A DNA stretch of 64,000 nucleotides. Origin: Streptomyces sp. NBC_01232 (GTDB taxonomy: Bacteria > Actinomycetota > Actinomycetes > Streptomycetales > Streptomycetaceae). Each line of letters starts with the position of its first letter. Within the stretch, counting starts at the first letter, position 1. Of the stretch, positions 42,186 through 50,752 are shown one piece after another. Position numbers and translations under genes: made by a program. The DNA lies in assembly GCF_035989885.1 (NCBI RefSeq), contig NZ_CP108520.1:20525-84524 (forward strand), given 5' to 3'. A model generated the notes under the pieces. It searched no databases. It was not told the origin of the DNA and was given only the letters and a program-made list of their open reading frames with translations.

Positions 42186-42991
42186 TCGGCCACCCCCGCG
42201 GCGGTAAGGATGCTGTCGTATGCAGTGTTGAGCGCTGTCGCCTCTTTGCCCGTCTGCGAGGTGATCGGCACCCTGGCGAAGCGGGTCTGCTGGCGGATCG
42301 AGTAGCGCGGGATGGCGAGGTCGTCGCGGTAGAGCGGTCCGTAGGTGTCCGCGAGGAACTTCCCGATCACGTCGCCAAGGGTGCTTCTCCCGCCGGGCAC
42401 GATGCTGGGCACGATCCCGACCACCTGAAGGCCGGGGTTGTAGGTCTCCTGTACCTGGCGGATTGTGTCGAGCGCCTCCCGGGCGCCGACACGGCCGTCC
42501 TCGTCGAGCGTGGCGGGGATGACGACATGCGTGGCGGCGATCAGTCCGGAGACGACGAGCTTGCCGCCGGCTCGGGGCGGGAGGTCTATCACCGCAAGGT
42601 CGTCGTCGGTCACGACTCCGTCCAGGCCGTTCCGCAGCCGGAACTCAATGGCGGTGGACTGGTCCGTCTCACGGTTGGCGAGTGCCCGCTCTGCGGCCAG
42701 CACACGGACACCCGACCAGGCTTCCCCAGCCTCCAGCATGACGTCCGCCGCCAGGCCCTTCTCGCCCTTGGGGTCAGCCGCCAGAAGGTCGTTGAGGCTG
42801 CACGGCAGGGCCTCGGTATCGAGGCCGAGTTCAGAGGTGAAGGTGCCTCGGGGGTCCAGATCCGCCGCGTAAACGGTCCCGAGCCTGCCGGCGAAGGCAC
42901 GTCTGCGGGCTACTGCGGCCAGGCCGGCAGCCAGCGCGCTTTTCCCCACCCCGCCCTTCTCGCTGTACGACGCTACGCGCTTGCCTGTCAT
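42182..42991 (-). CDS. parA: ParA partition ATPase
   Basis: Encodes 269 residues from ATG 42991 behind a GAGGGCGG site; an ATG at 43015 is also possible. The deviant Walker A EKGGVGKSALAAGLA is at the N-terminus, followed by AADLDPRGTFTSELG, Walker B-like LAVIDLPPRAGGKLV and THVVIPATLDEDG. ParA forms dynamic patches on the nucleoid and moves plasmid-ParB complexes. The class looks like type Ib without an N-terminal HTH, so autorepression would be by ParB. Two palindromes lie in its promoter region. Confidence 0.9.
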   Translation of the reverse strand: MTGKRVASYSEKGGVGKSALAAGLAAVARRRAFAGRLGTVYAADLDPRGTFTSELGLDTEALPCSLNDLLAADPKGEKGLAADVMLEAGEAWSGVRVLAAERALANRETDQSTAIEFRLRNGLDGVVTDDDLAVIDLPPRAGGKLVVSGLIAATHVVIPATLDEDGRVGAREALDTIRQVQETYNPGLQVVGIVPSIVPGGRSTLGDVIGKFLADTYGPLYRDDLAIPRYSIRQQTRFARVPITSQTGKEATALNTAYDSILTAAGVAE

Positions 42992-43071
42992 ACCCGCCCT
43001 CTCAAAAAAGCCCATGGTGTACGGTCCGCAGCGTAACCCTCGACCGCACACGGACCGCCACCGAATCCCGA

Positions 43072-43157
43072 GTGTCAGAATTTTCTGACACCGGTTTTTA
43101 CCTCCAGCCTCGCGCGGACATGAGGGCCGATCCTTGAGTGTCAGAATTTTCTGACAC
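43072..43157. promoter_or_regulatory. parS: two palindromes upstream of parA, candidate centromere/operator
   Basis: GTGTCAGAATTTTCTGACAC occurs exactly at 43072-43091 and again at 43138-43157, the second extended to a 24-bp palindrome with flanking GA/TC. The units are 66 bp apart, near six helical turns. They lie within 170 bases upstream of the parA start. They are the obvious candidate binding sites of the ParB-like protein, serving as centromere and operator. Confidence 0.75.
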
Positions 43158-43752
43158 TCGTTTTTTGCCCTGGATAGCGTCAGCCGCGACTCAACGGCGG
43201 GCCGGGCGCGGTGCTTCACACAGTCTCGGACGGTCGCGGATGCCGGTACGGTCACGGCTCGCGCTTTGTGTTCATGGGGCCGGGCGGTCGGGGTGTGCAG
43301 CAAGCAGTGCATCCATGAGGGCCGCATAGCGTTCGAGGTCCGCGGACCAGTCGGGCATCGCAAGATGATGTGGTCGAGCGCGCCCGGGTCGCGGTGTCGT
43401 ACTCCTCAGGCCGGGTCGACGCATTCGGGGTGACGACAGATTCGACCGTTGTCTGACGCTCTGCCATGACCTGCCCCGTACGCCGGAGATAGGGCCTCTG
43501 CTGGACCCGGACATGTGAGCGGCAGCGGTCACGTACGAGCCTGCTGTGCAACAACCGATCGGTTCATGGGCAGAAGCGCCTGGACACCGACGCGCAGGAA
43601 CCGACTTGCGGTGCCCAACAAGAGAGTTCAACAACGGGCATCCCGTCTGACTTGCGAGAGACCAGGCGGCCGCCATCGCGCTTCGCCAGTTGCCCCCGTT
43701 GGACTCAACGGGGGCAACCCAAGTGCTCGGCTCTCGGGCGGATCCGGGCCGG
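43158..43752. other. 595-bp region upstream of parA without a clear gene
   Basis: On the minus strand 43358-43272 a 28-codon frame reads MPDWSADLERYAALMDALLA with good codon bias and may be a tiny gene or the end of a degraded one. Nothing else convincing is seen. Confidence 0.35.
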
Positions 43753-43992
43753 TTACCGGCTTCGCCCACCGATCAGGGAGCGCAGCACTGGCACCGAGGA
43801 GCCGGCACTGGTCAGCCCGGCCAGCACGGCACCCGCGATGGGCGCCCCGGTCAGGGCGGTCAGGCCGCCCAACACCAGCCCGACGACGAGCGCGGTGAGC
43901 AGGACGACAGTGGTGTGCAGGGACAGGAACGGCGGCTCCGGCGCGGAACCACCCGGGGCGGGGCCAGCCGGCGGCGGTGTCATCTCGGTCAT
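43753..43992 (-). CDS. 79-residue two-TM protein with proline-rich N-terminus
   Basis: A short Pro/Gly-rich N-terminus (MTPPPAGPAPGGSAPEPP) precedes two hydrophobic helices (VVLLTALVVGLVLGGLTAL; AGAVLAGLTSAGSSVPVL) and a basic GGRSR tail. Same plan as the proteins at 6415 and 59304 but more distant. Divergent from the zinc-ribbon HTH gene. Function unknown. Confidence 0.6.
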   Translation of the reverse strand: MTEMTPPPAGPAPGGSAPEPPFLSLHTTVVLLTALVVGLVLGGLTALTGAPIAGAVLAGLTSAGSSVPVLRSLIGGRSR

Positions 43993-44175
43993 GCCAGCAC
44001 CATGGCCCCCTACATGGCCCTGACCTGCATAAATCGAACAACCCCGGCGCAATCCGATCAGCCTACGGACGGTGCGGAACACTTACTGTGGTGTTCCGCC
44101 GTGTTCCGCCGAGTTCGGTGCTGTTCTGCCGCATCGGCCCTACCCTGCTGCCCACGGCACGAACGGGGGCGGGTA

Positions 44176-45120
44176 GTGACAGGCAACGACGGGACCAGCC
44201 ATGGCAGCTACGAGGCGGCGCTACGGGAGCTCGGCTCGGCGCTTGCTGGGCTGAAACGCGAGCGCGGTGCCCCGTCCTACCGCCTGATCCGCTCACGTGG
44301 GGTGAGGGTGCTCGGCGCGGAATGGGCGATCTCACCACCGTCGATGAGCGAGATCTTTGCCGGGCGGCGTGGTCCTTCTTCTCTGAACCGGCTGCTTTGG
44401 CTCGTGCGCACACTGCTGTCCTACGACGACGGCGAAGAAGGGCAGCCGCCCGAGCGGCGAGATCGTCGACTGGAGCCCTGGCGTGAGCGGTGGAACGCCA
44501 TCGAAGCCCTGCGCGCAGCCTCCCGTCGGCCCCCCGGTACCACCGCTGACGCTGAGGCAACTGCGAGCCCCCCGGTCCCGCCAGTGCTAACAGCCAGTCA
44601 CGTTGAGGCAGCCCTGGCCCAACTGGTGGAGTTCGTCTCCACCCAAGCAAGGGCGGGAGCGTCCCCCGTTTCGACCATGCTCATCGCGGGGGGAACCGCC
44701 ATCAACTGGCTTGACGAGTGGCTCCGAAGCCAAATGGTCCTGGACGTAGCCGACATGACCGAGGCCGCACTTGTTGCCGACGATGATGGGTCCGCACTGA
44801 TACGCATGATCGTTTCCCGGCATACGGATGCTGTGCGAGCCCCTCACTCTCCTGATGCCCCCAGTGACCTGGTGGCTCCAGGTGGGAACGCTGGGTATGT
44901 CCGATGCTGCGTGTGTCACGCCTGGGCCTCACAAGGACGTACCGGGATCTGGTCCTGCGACACCTGTGGGGCATATAACGAGACAAGCCACCACACAGGT
45001 CGTGCTGCCCTCGCTTACGAGCTCGTCACTGACCACCGCTGCAGCAACTGCGGACTCTGCGTCGACGGCAACAAACGCAAGAGCTACGCATGCCCCGCGT
45101 GTAAGCAGGGCCTCCACTGA
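44176..45120 (+). CDS. HTH protein with C-terminal zinc ribbons
   Basis: Encodes 314 residues from a GTG behind GGGGCGGG. The N-terminus has an XRE-like region (YEAALRELGSALAGLKRERG; SMSEIFAGRRGPSSLNRLLW). The middle is helical. The last 80 residues carry two zinc-ribbon-like Cys clusters: CCVCHAW with CDTCGAY, and CSNCGLC with CPACKQG. Nucleic acid binding is likely. It may be a regulator of the neighbouring genes; no family recognised. Confidence 0.65.
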   Translation: MTGNDGTSHGSYEAALRELGSALAGLKRERGAPSYRLIRSRGVRVLGAEWAISPPSMSEIFAGRRGPSSLNRLLWLVRTLLSYDDGEEGQPPERRDRRLEPWRERWNAIEALRAASRRPPGTTADAEATASPPVPPVLTASHVEAALAQLVEFVSTQARAGASPVSTMLIAGGTAINWLDEWLRSQMVLDVADMTEAALVADDDGSALIRMIVSRHTDAVRAPHSPDAPSDLVAPGGNAGYVRCCVCHAWASQGRTGIWSCDTCGAYNETSHHTGRAALAYELVTDHRCSNCGLCVDGNKRKSYACPACKQGLH

Positions 45121-45600
45121 CAGGCCTTCTTCCGGATCCCGGACCCGCAGCACGGGCGGGGGCACACCCGTGGTGCTGGCGGCAGCCGATGACGCCGCCT
45201 CTCGCTCGGCGGGCCCGTCCTACAGCACGCCGAGCAGGGCGTTGTCCTCCCATTGGTCGACGACTTCGAGATAGTCGGCGAGGACCTTGGAGTGGGGGCC
45301 CAGCCGCCCTGCTTGGCGATGACGATCTGGTCGTGGCCTTTCAGGCGGGAGTGGTGGCGTTCAGCTGACCCCACCGGGGCGGAGAGGCGTGCCCCGGCTC
45401 CGCATGGGCCGACGGCGGTGTGTCGGTGCTGGTCATCTACTGCTCCTGAGCCCTTCCCCCTTCGTAGCCGCCGCCCCCAGCTTGCGGTGCGCGCGGGAAT
45501 AGATCAGCAGCGCACGTGGGGGACAGTTTCGCGGCGGGGTCCGACAGGCCCGGTGGGGGTGGTGGTGTGAGGGGGCGGCGTGGCCGGAGAGGATGTGCAC
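45121..45600. other. 480-bp region containing a frameshifted remnant
   Basis: Apart from the remnant at 45220-45436, no gene is seen. The end of the region carries the leader of the coiled-coil gene starting at 45601. Confidence 0.4.
45220..45436 (-). pseudogene. small frameshifted remnant
   Basis: Starting from an ATG at 45436 the minus strand reads MTSTDTPPSAHAEPGH, then in a second frame HHSRLKGHDQIVIAKQGGWA, then in a third frame HSKVLADYLEVVDQWEDNA and GVL before a stop. Each piece has good codon bias and they join if two frameshifts are undone. The last two blocks look like the C-terminus of one protein, perhaps of a recombinase, but that is a guess. Confidence 0.5.
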
Positions 45601-46143
45601 ATGACGCGCCCGATGCTGACCCAGCGGGAGGCCGCCGCCGCGTGCGGCGTCAGCCGCTCCACGATCCGCCGCCGCCGTGAGGCCGGTGACCTGCCCGGTT
45701 CCTTCCAGGACCCCGAGCGCGGCTGGATGGTCCCGGTGGACGACCTGCTGGCCGCGGGTTTCCGGCTCAACGCCCCCGCCCCGCCGGACCAGGCCGCCCC
45801 GGCCCCGGCCGGCCCCGCTGCTCCGACCGACGGAGAGGGCCAGGACGCGGCAGTTCTGCGGGCGGAGCTGGCTCGGTTGAACGCGGAGCACGCCCTGGCG
45901 CTGGCCGAGGCCCGGTACGGGCAGAAGCTGGCGGAGGCCGAGGCCGAGCACCTGCGCCGCGAGCTCGTGGCGCGCGGTGAGCACATCGCGGACTTGCAGC
46001 GGGCGGTGGCAGCCCTGACCCCCGCCCCGGAGCGGCCTGCGCTCGCCCCACCGGGCGGGCCGGCCGTACCCGGCCAGGCCCAGGGCGACCCGGGCGAGGC
46101 GGAGTCCGAGCCCCGCAAGCGGTGGTGGGGCGGGCAGACCTGA
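45601..46143 (+). CDS. MerR/excisionase-like HTH with coiled coil
   Basis: Encodes 180 residues; GGAGAGG lies nine bases before the ATG. The N-terminus is a winged HTH of the excisionase/MerR type (MLTQREAAAACGVSRSTIRR; DLPGSFQDPERGWMVPVDDL). Residues 85-150 form a coiled coil (LRAELARLNAEHALALAEAR). The tail is Pro-rich and ends WWGGQT. It resembles small plasmid DNA-binding proteins and converges with the DUF2637 gene. A role in copy control or transfer regulation is only inference. Confidence 0.7.
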   Translation: MTRPMLTQREAAAACGVSRSTIRRRREAGDLPGSFQDPERGWMVPVDDLLAAGFRLNAPAPPDQAAPAPAGPAAPTDGEGQDAAVLRAELARLNAEHALALAEARYGQKLAEAEAEHLRRELVARGEHIADLQRAVAALTPAPERPALAPPGGPAVPGQAQGDPGEAESEPRKRWWGGQT

Positions 46144-46202
46144 CGCGGTCGACGGCGGTGGACGGCCCTGCGTTCGGGTGCCGCCCACCGCTATGTGCCG
46201 GG

Positions 46203-48059
46203 TCAGGCCCGGGCGTCCAGCAGGGTCTCCAGCTCGGTCGGCCGGTAGCCGCCGTCCAGCTTGTCCACGGCCGCCTTCCGGATGTCGCCAGCGGCGGTCT
46301 GCTTCACGTTCAGCACGTCCATGATCGTGCTGAGGGGTACCGCCTCAGGGTCGCCCCCTGCGCCGAGGATCATCCGGGCCACCTGGCGCTCGGAGCGCTC
46401 CCGCGGGGTCAGCCGGGCATAGTCCTCAGCCTGCTGGGCGCGCGCCTCGACCATGGCCGTCTCGTACCGGGCCGCCCCGGCCGCCCGCGCGGCATCGGCG
46501 GCCGCCTGCTCCGCAGCCTGCTTGTCAGCGTGTGCCCGCGCCTCGGCCTCCGCGTGACGCGCGGCCGCCGCCCGCTGCCGTGCCGCCTCGGCCGCTGCCT
46601 TCTCCTTCTCCGCGCGCTGTCGCTCCGCCTCCGCCTCGGCCCGCTCCGCCTCCGCCTTGTCCTCGGACGCCTTCCGGCGAGCGGCCGCCGCCTCCGCCGA
46701 CTCGAGCGCCTCGGCCTCCGCCAGGGACTGCCGCTCCGCCGCCCTGCGGCGGTGCTCCGCCGCCACCTTGGCCGCCTGTGCCGCCGACTCCGCCTCCGCC
46801 TTCGCGGCCTCCGCGTTCGCGGCCGCCGTCTCCGTCCGGACCGCCTGCTCATGCTCGGCGACCTTGATGTCGGAGACGTCCTCCAGCTCCCGCAGCCTGT
46901 CCTCCTTGGCCTGCCGGCGCAGGCGCTCCGCCTCCACACGCTCGCGCTCCGCCTCGGCGCGGGCCCGCTCCGCCGCCTCGGCCTTCCACTTCGCCGGGAG
47001 GGCCAGGGCCTCCTCCACGGTGTAGCCGCGGGGCGCCATCGTCATCGGGAGCAGCTGAACCTCAGTCGCCTTCGACAGGTCCCCGTCCAGCTCCTGGGTG
47101 AGCCACACCCGGTAGCCCTCCAGCGCCTGCTCGCGCTCCACCATCTCCGGGTAGCTGCGCACCACGGCCAGCCGCATCCGCCGGTACAGCCGGCTCGTAC
47201 GGACCGGAGAGAGCACCCACCGGTGCAGCGGGACCCGGTCGCTGGCCGTGCCGTCCTCGAGCTGCGCGGCGTGCACGATCAGGCGGCGTGCGCCCTCGAC
47301 GCCGACGACGAACAGGACCGGCATCAGGGCGTGCCACAGGACGCGTACTGGGCCTGCCACCGTCGCGCCGTCGGCGGCCGCTTTCACGACGGTGCCGCCG
47401 GCGGCATTGATGACCACGGTGGCTGCGGTCATGGCGTGGGCGCCGAACCGCAGGAGTGGCCAGGGGATGCGGCGGCCCGTCAGGTACAGGTCCAGGGCGA
47501 GGAATCCGATGATCGCGCCGTCGATGCCGATGGGGATCCACGGGGCCAGCCATGTGGCGAACCCGGCCGCCTCGGCCATCTTCGCCAGGGTCGTGTAGGA
47601 CGCGGCGAACCCGATGATCGTGACCGGGATCATGCCGATCAGAGCGGCGGCGGCGAGCCACCGGGCGCCGCGGCGAGCCACTGCGGTCCCGGCCTGGGGG
47701 GCGGCCACTGTGGCCGGGGCCGCCTGGCCACTGGCCGGGGCCACGGCCACCGGGTGGCCGACCGGCTCCGGCCCACCCCGGCCACCCTTGCGAGGCCTGG
47801 GTGGAGCGGCCTCCAGTGCGCCCGGAGCGCCCGGCCGTGGGGCCGGAGTGGCCCCGGCCGTAACCGGAGTGGCCCCGGCCACGGCCACCCCCTGGCCCAC
47901 GTTCTGGCCGTGCGTCAGCGTCTCGTTCATCCCGGCATCTTCCCCTGTCGGGTGCGGAGCCGGAGCACCGGCCCGCCTAAGTGGAGCGGCGGCAGGTCCG
48001 GGCGGAGCCAGTGGCACGGCCGGCCGGGTCAGGTCGTGCAGCGTGTGGTGGGGCGTCAC
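46203..48059 (-). CDS. DUF2637 membrane protein with a very long coiled coil (spread protein-like)
   Basis: Encodes 618 residues from a GTG behind GGAGGT. Residues 1-125 are Pro/Ala-rich. Four TM helices lie at about 130-250 (ALIGMIPVTIIGFAASYTTL; WIPIGIDGAIIGFLALDLYL; VLWHALMPVLFVVGVEGARR), the DUF2637 core. Residues 360-560 are an Ala/Glu/Arg coiled coil (AEAERERVEAERLRRQAKED). The C-terminus is an HTH-like domain (SERQVARMILGAGGDPEAVP). DUF2637 proteins are typical of Streptomyces mobile elements and linked to intramycelial spread. Confidence 0.8.
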   Translation of the reverse strand: MTPHHTLHDLTRPAVPLAPPGPAAAPLRRAGAPAPHPTGEDAGMNETLTHGQNVGQGVAVAGATPVTAGATPAPRPGAPGALEAAPPRPRKGGRGGPEPVGHPVAVAPASGQAAPATVAAPQAGTAVARRGARWLAAAALIGMIPVTIIGFAASYTTLAKMAEAAGFATWLAPWIPIGIDGAIIGFLALDLYLTGRRIPWPLLRFGAHAMTAATVVINAAGGTVVKAAADGATVAGPVRVLWHALMPVLFVVGVEGARRLIVHAAQLEDGTASDRVPLHRWVLSPVRTSRLYRRMRLAVVRSYPEMVEREQALEGYRVWLTQELDGDLSKATEVQLLPMTMAPRGYTVEEALALPAKWKAEAAERARAEAERERVEAERLRRQAKEDRLRELEDVSDIKVAEHEQAVRTETAAANAEAAKAEAESAAQAAKVAAEHRRRAAERQSLAEAEALESAEAAAARRKASEDKAEAERAEAEAERQRAEKEKAAAEAARQRAAAARHAEAEARAHADKQAAEQAAADAARAAGAARYETAMVEARAQQAEDYARLTPRERSERQVARMILGAGGDPEAVPLSTIMDVLNVKQTAAGDIRKAAVDKLDGGYRPTELETLLDARA

Positions 48060-48158
48060 GGATACCTCCAGGGAGCATCGCGGAGCGGTTGGAGCGAGCG
48101 GGGCGGCGGGCCGGAGAGGTGAAAGTGTCGGCCCGCCGCTGGGGGTTGGAGGGGTGGG

Positions 48159-48410
48159 TCAGACCCAGGAGTTGGGGATGTGGCCGCCCCGGAGTACGGC
48201 GGCCTCGGCGCGGTAGTCGGCGGCGTGCTGGCGGGCGATGGCGGCGCAGCGGCGGGCGAGTGCGCGGGCGGCCGGGGACTCGTCTGGGTCGGTGGCGGCG
48301 GCCTCGCCGTCCTTGGCTGCCGCCTCCGCGCGGTCGGCGGCGGCCTCGAAGTCGGCGGCGAGGGCGGCCAGGTCGGCGGTCGTGAGGTCCTCGATGTCGA
48401 TGGGGTTCAT
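48159..48410 (-). CDS. 83-residue Ala-rich helical protein
   Basis: MNPIDIEDLTTADLAALAAD is followed by Ala/Glu helices (AADRAEAAAKDGEAAATDPD; ARQHAADYRAEAAVLRGGHI). Codon bias is strong. It lies between the spread-protein gene and a run of overlapping tiny genes. Function unknown. Confidence 0.65.
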   Translation of the reverse strand: MNPIDIEDLTTADLAALAADFEAAADRAEAAAKDGEAAATDPDESPAARALARRCAAIARQHAADYRAEAAVLRGGHIPNSWV

Positions 48411-48521
48411 CTCGTGTCCTTCCGGTGGCCTGGCCTGCGTGGCGGCCCAGGGCGAGAGGGGCGGTGGCGATGCCCGCCCGCACGTGGCGGGCGGGTGCTC
48501 TTCCGCCGGGAATTGGCCTGG

Positions 48522-48686
48522 TCAGCGGGCGAGGTGTGCGGCGGCCTGGGCGGCGATCGCCGCGGCGGCCTCGTTCGCGGACCGGACAGCGGCGGCCTGG
48601 GCATCGGCGGCCTGTACGGCGGCTGCGGCCTGGGTGCGGGCGGCCTCCAAGGCGGCCGCGGCGGCCTGGCGTTCGGCGTCTCCCAT
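48522..48686 (-). CDS. 54-residue Ala-rich helical peptide
   Basis: MGDAERQAAAAALEAARTQA continues as one helix to AAIAAQAAAHLAR. The ATG overlaps the stop of the zinc-finger gene upstream. Probably an oligomerising peptide; no family recognised. Confidence 0.6.
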   Translation of the reverse strand: MGDAERQAAAAALEAARTQAAAAVQAADAQAAAVRSANEAAAAIAAQAAAHLAR

Positions 48687-48817
48687 CACGCACCCCCGGC
48701 GACGAGGGTCAGGAGGCGGGTGGTCCAGCCCCCGCAGCGCGGGCACACGTACTGGCGGCCCTTGGGGTCGTGCTTCATCCGCCGGCCGTGGCAGCGGGGC
48801 GCCGTCGCCCGGCTCAT
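48686..48817 (-). CDS. 43-residue zinc-finger peptide
   Basis: MSRATAPRCHGRRMKHDPKG and YVCPRCGGWTTRL show a CxH...CxxC zinc-binding pattern. The start overlaps the upstream stop by ATGA and its own stop overlaps the next start, so it is embedded in a translationally coupled chain. It is too short for a routine length cutoff but well supported by context. Confidence 0.65.
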   Translation of the reverse strand: MSRATAPRCHGRRMKHDPKGRQYVCPRCGGWTTRLLTLVAGGA

Positions 48818-48978
48818 CACTTGCCGTCCCTGGGCAGACGGCCGTTGGTCCCGTTCTGGGCGCCCGGGGTGCTGCTGGGCTGCTGCGGCCGGACGTATCC
48901 GCCGTTGCTGTAGACCGTCTCGTGCCTCGGGTCAGGCCGGGTACCGGGGGCCATCGGCATGGACTTCTTCAATGACAT
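48817..48978 (-). CDS. 53-residue hypothetical protein, first of the tiny-gene chain
   Basis: CAGGAG precedes the ATG. The sequence (MSLKKSMPMAPGTRPDPRHE; YSNGGYVRPQQPSSTPGAQN) is Pro/Gly/Arg-rich and probably unstructured. It is coupled by ATGA to the zinc-finger gene. Function unknown. Confidence 0.55.
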   Translation of the reverse strand: MSLKKSMPMAPGTRPDPRHETVYSNGGYVRPQQPSSTPGAQNGTNGRLPRDGK

Positions 48979-49106
48979 GATGGGGACTCCTGTCCGCATG
49001 GATGGGGTGCCCCGGGGCGACCGCCCAACTGCCAAGAAAGTCGGTCGCCTCGGGTGTCTTTTTTTGGGCTTCCGCCCCCCTCTCGGGGGCCGGGGTTCTG
49101 CGGTCC

Positions 49107-49188
49107 GACGGCCGATAGGAAGGACCGTCAGGGGGCCGTAAGGGCCCGTCAGGGTACTGATAGAACCGCAGGTCAGACGGCCGATAGG
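49107..49188. promoter_or_regulatory. repeated 13-bp motif, likely operator/promoter of the tiny-gene chain
   Basis: GACGGCCGATAGG occurs at 49107-49119 and 49176-49188, and a third time at 55671-55683. Around the second copy a dyad GATAG-N6-CTATC is present, and two further CCCGTCAGG/CCGTCAGG pieces lie between. The site is just upstream of the gene starting at 48978 and just past the end of the gene at 49197. It probably binds a replicon-encoded regulator. Confidence 0.5.
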
Positions 49189-49196
49189 CCGGTCTA

Positions 49197-50291
49197 TCAG
49201 GCCTCTTGGACCCGCCCCTGGGAGAGCGCCGGGGAAGGGGCCTCGGCGGGGTCCAGCAACCCCCCGGGAAGCAGCCGCAGGACGGCCGTTGCGGGGGTGC
49301 TGATGGGGGCCGGAACGGAGGCCTCGGCGGAGGTGCCGACGGCCGCCTCGGCGGGGGTCTCCCCGACCGCCTGAGCGGGCACCCGCACGGCCTGCACGGT
49401 GGCCTCCCCCGTGGGCCGAACACCGGCCTCGGAACGGGCCCTCAGCAGCGCCGTGGGGGTCATGCCGAGGGCCTTGGTCGCCGCATCCACCCGCAGTCCC
49501 ACCCGGGTGACCGGCTTGCCCTCGATCCGCATCCCCAACTTGGATTCCACGGACAAGCCGCAGGACTCCACCCAGGTGCGGAGCGCGCTCACCTCGGTGT
49601 CTGCCGGGAGTAGCTCGCAGGTCACAGCCGAGGCCAGGACCACGTCCAGGTGCACCCCGGCCCGCTTGGTGAACTCCGCGTCGGACAGGGCGGTCAGCAC
49701 GTGCAGCAGCAGCGCCGTACCCCGGTCCACGGCGGCCGCCTCGGCGTCCTGCGGCTGCTCCTGGTCGTCGTCCTCGCGCTTCTCCCCCTCAGAATCCCCA
49801 TCATGATCATTTTTGGGGGTCGGGGGAGGGGCGAGCATGATGGCGGCGGCCGACCAGATCAGGAATCCCCCGCCGAAGATCAGCGGGCGCCACGGAGCCA
49901 GGTCCGGGATCAGCGGCACAAGCACCGATCCAGCAGTGCCCACCGCAACAACGGCCAGCCCGCCGCCCAGGACCACGGAGCCCAGCGCGGCCATGAAGCT
50001 GCGCTTGCCCAGCTCGGGGTCCAGCTCGATGGGCGCGTCCGGATCGGGCAGCGAGGACGGCTTACCCGACTTCTCAGCCTTCTCAGCGGCCTTGACCCGC
50101 TGGGCGCGGATCCGGCCCCTCTTCTCCTGGACGACCACCGAGTCGGTGCTGGCGGTCCTCCACGCGAGGGCGAAGCCCTGGCCCACGCACCGGCACGCGT
50201 ACCCGGCCATCACCAGGGAGCCGCGCCACCACATGCCCAGCACTCCCCGGGACCCAGAGGTCACCAGCCGGATCTCGCCCAGCGCGCTCAC
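49197..50291 (-). CDS. membrane protein of the spread/transfer cluster
   Basis: Encodes 364 residues from a GTG overlapping the upstream stop. Residues 15-40 and two helices at about 105-150 (GSVVLGGGLAVVAVGTAGSV; PLIFGGGFLIWSAAAIMLAP) are membrane segments. Residues 180-300 form a soluble domain (LLLHVLTALSDAEFTKRAGV; LGMRIEGKPVTRVGLRVDAA), and the tail is Ala/Glu/Pro-rich. No family recognised. It is part of a chain of GTGA-coupled genes from 51970 to 49197. Confidence 0.65.
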   Translation of the reverse strand: MSALGEIRLVTSGSRGVLGMWWRGSLVMAGYACRCVGQGFALAWRTASTDSVVVQEKRGRIRAQRVKAAEKAEKSGKPSSLPDPDAPIELDPELGKRSFMAALGSVVLGGGLAVVAVGTAGSVLVPLIPDLAPWRPLIFGGGFLIWSAAAIMLAPPPTPKNDHDGDSEGEKREDDDQEQPQDAEAAAVDRGTALLLHVLTALSDAEFTKRAGVHLDVVLASAVTCELLPADTEVSALRTWVESCGLSVESKLGMRIEGKPVTRVGLRVDAATKALGMTPTALLRARSEAGVRPTGEATVQAVRVPAQAVGETPAEAAVGTSAEASVPAPISTPATAVLRLLPGGLLDPAEAPSPALSQGRVQEA

Positions 50292-50752
50292 AGCGCGCCC
50301 AGCATGTTCGCGAGCATCATCACCAGGTTGTTGGCGATCTGCCACAGGCCCCCGATACTCGCGGCCGAGGCGCCGAGGCAGATCCCGAAGACGGCCGGCC
50401 AGCCCAGCTTCTTCCAGTCCGGGACAAAGGTGGTGATGCCGAGGAGGATCGCCACGGCGGCCGGCGCGAGGTCGGAGGCCCCGAAGTCGAGCCCCTGGCC
50501 GACGCTGGTGGGCACCGTGGCCACACCCTGGACGAGCTGACCGATGGTGCCGCCGGTGGCGATGGCCAGCACCCCGAACACGATGCCCATCCACGCGGCC
50601 TTGTCGCGGTCGAGCTTGACCCGCTTCGCACCACGCAGACCAAGCAGCAGCAGGTAGCCGTCCGCCACGGCGAGGCCGGTCACCCCGACCCCTCCGAGCA
50701 CAGGCCCGGCGGCCAGGACCACGTCCGTGGCAATCATCAGGTTCGTGGTCAC
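50288..50752 (-). CDS. four-TM membrane protein
   Basis: Encodes 154 residues from a GTG. Hydrophobic segments: MIATDVVLAAGPVLGGVGVT, WMGIVFGVLAIATGGTIGQL, LAPAAVAILLGITTFVPDW and WPAVFGICLGASAASIGGLW. A short basic loop RGAKRVKLDRDKAAW separates the first two. Coupled to both neighbours by four-base overlaps. Likely channel-type or accessory subunit of the spread cluster. Confidence 0.7.
   Translation of the reverse strand: MTTNLMIATDVVLAAGPVLGGVGVTGLAVADGYLLLLGLRGAKRVKLDRDKAAWMGIVFGVLAIATGGTIGQLVQGVATVPTSVGQGLDFGASDLAPAAVAILLGITTFVPDWKKLGWPAVFGICLGASAASIGGLWQIANNLVMMLANMLGAL

Noticed and set aside
46600..47000. Repeated codon pattern as a tandem DNA repeat or CRISPR
   Set aside because: The periodicity comes from Ala/Glu/Arg coiled-coil codons; no constant repeat with unique spacers exists here or elsewhere in the window.
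46122..48122. 666-codon plus-strand open frame rich in Arg and Leu
   Set aside because: Mirror of the coiled-coil DUF2637 gene; composition is that expected from the reverse complement of Ala/Glu/Arg codons.
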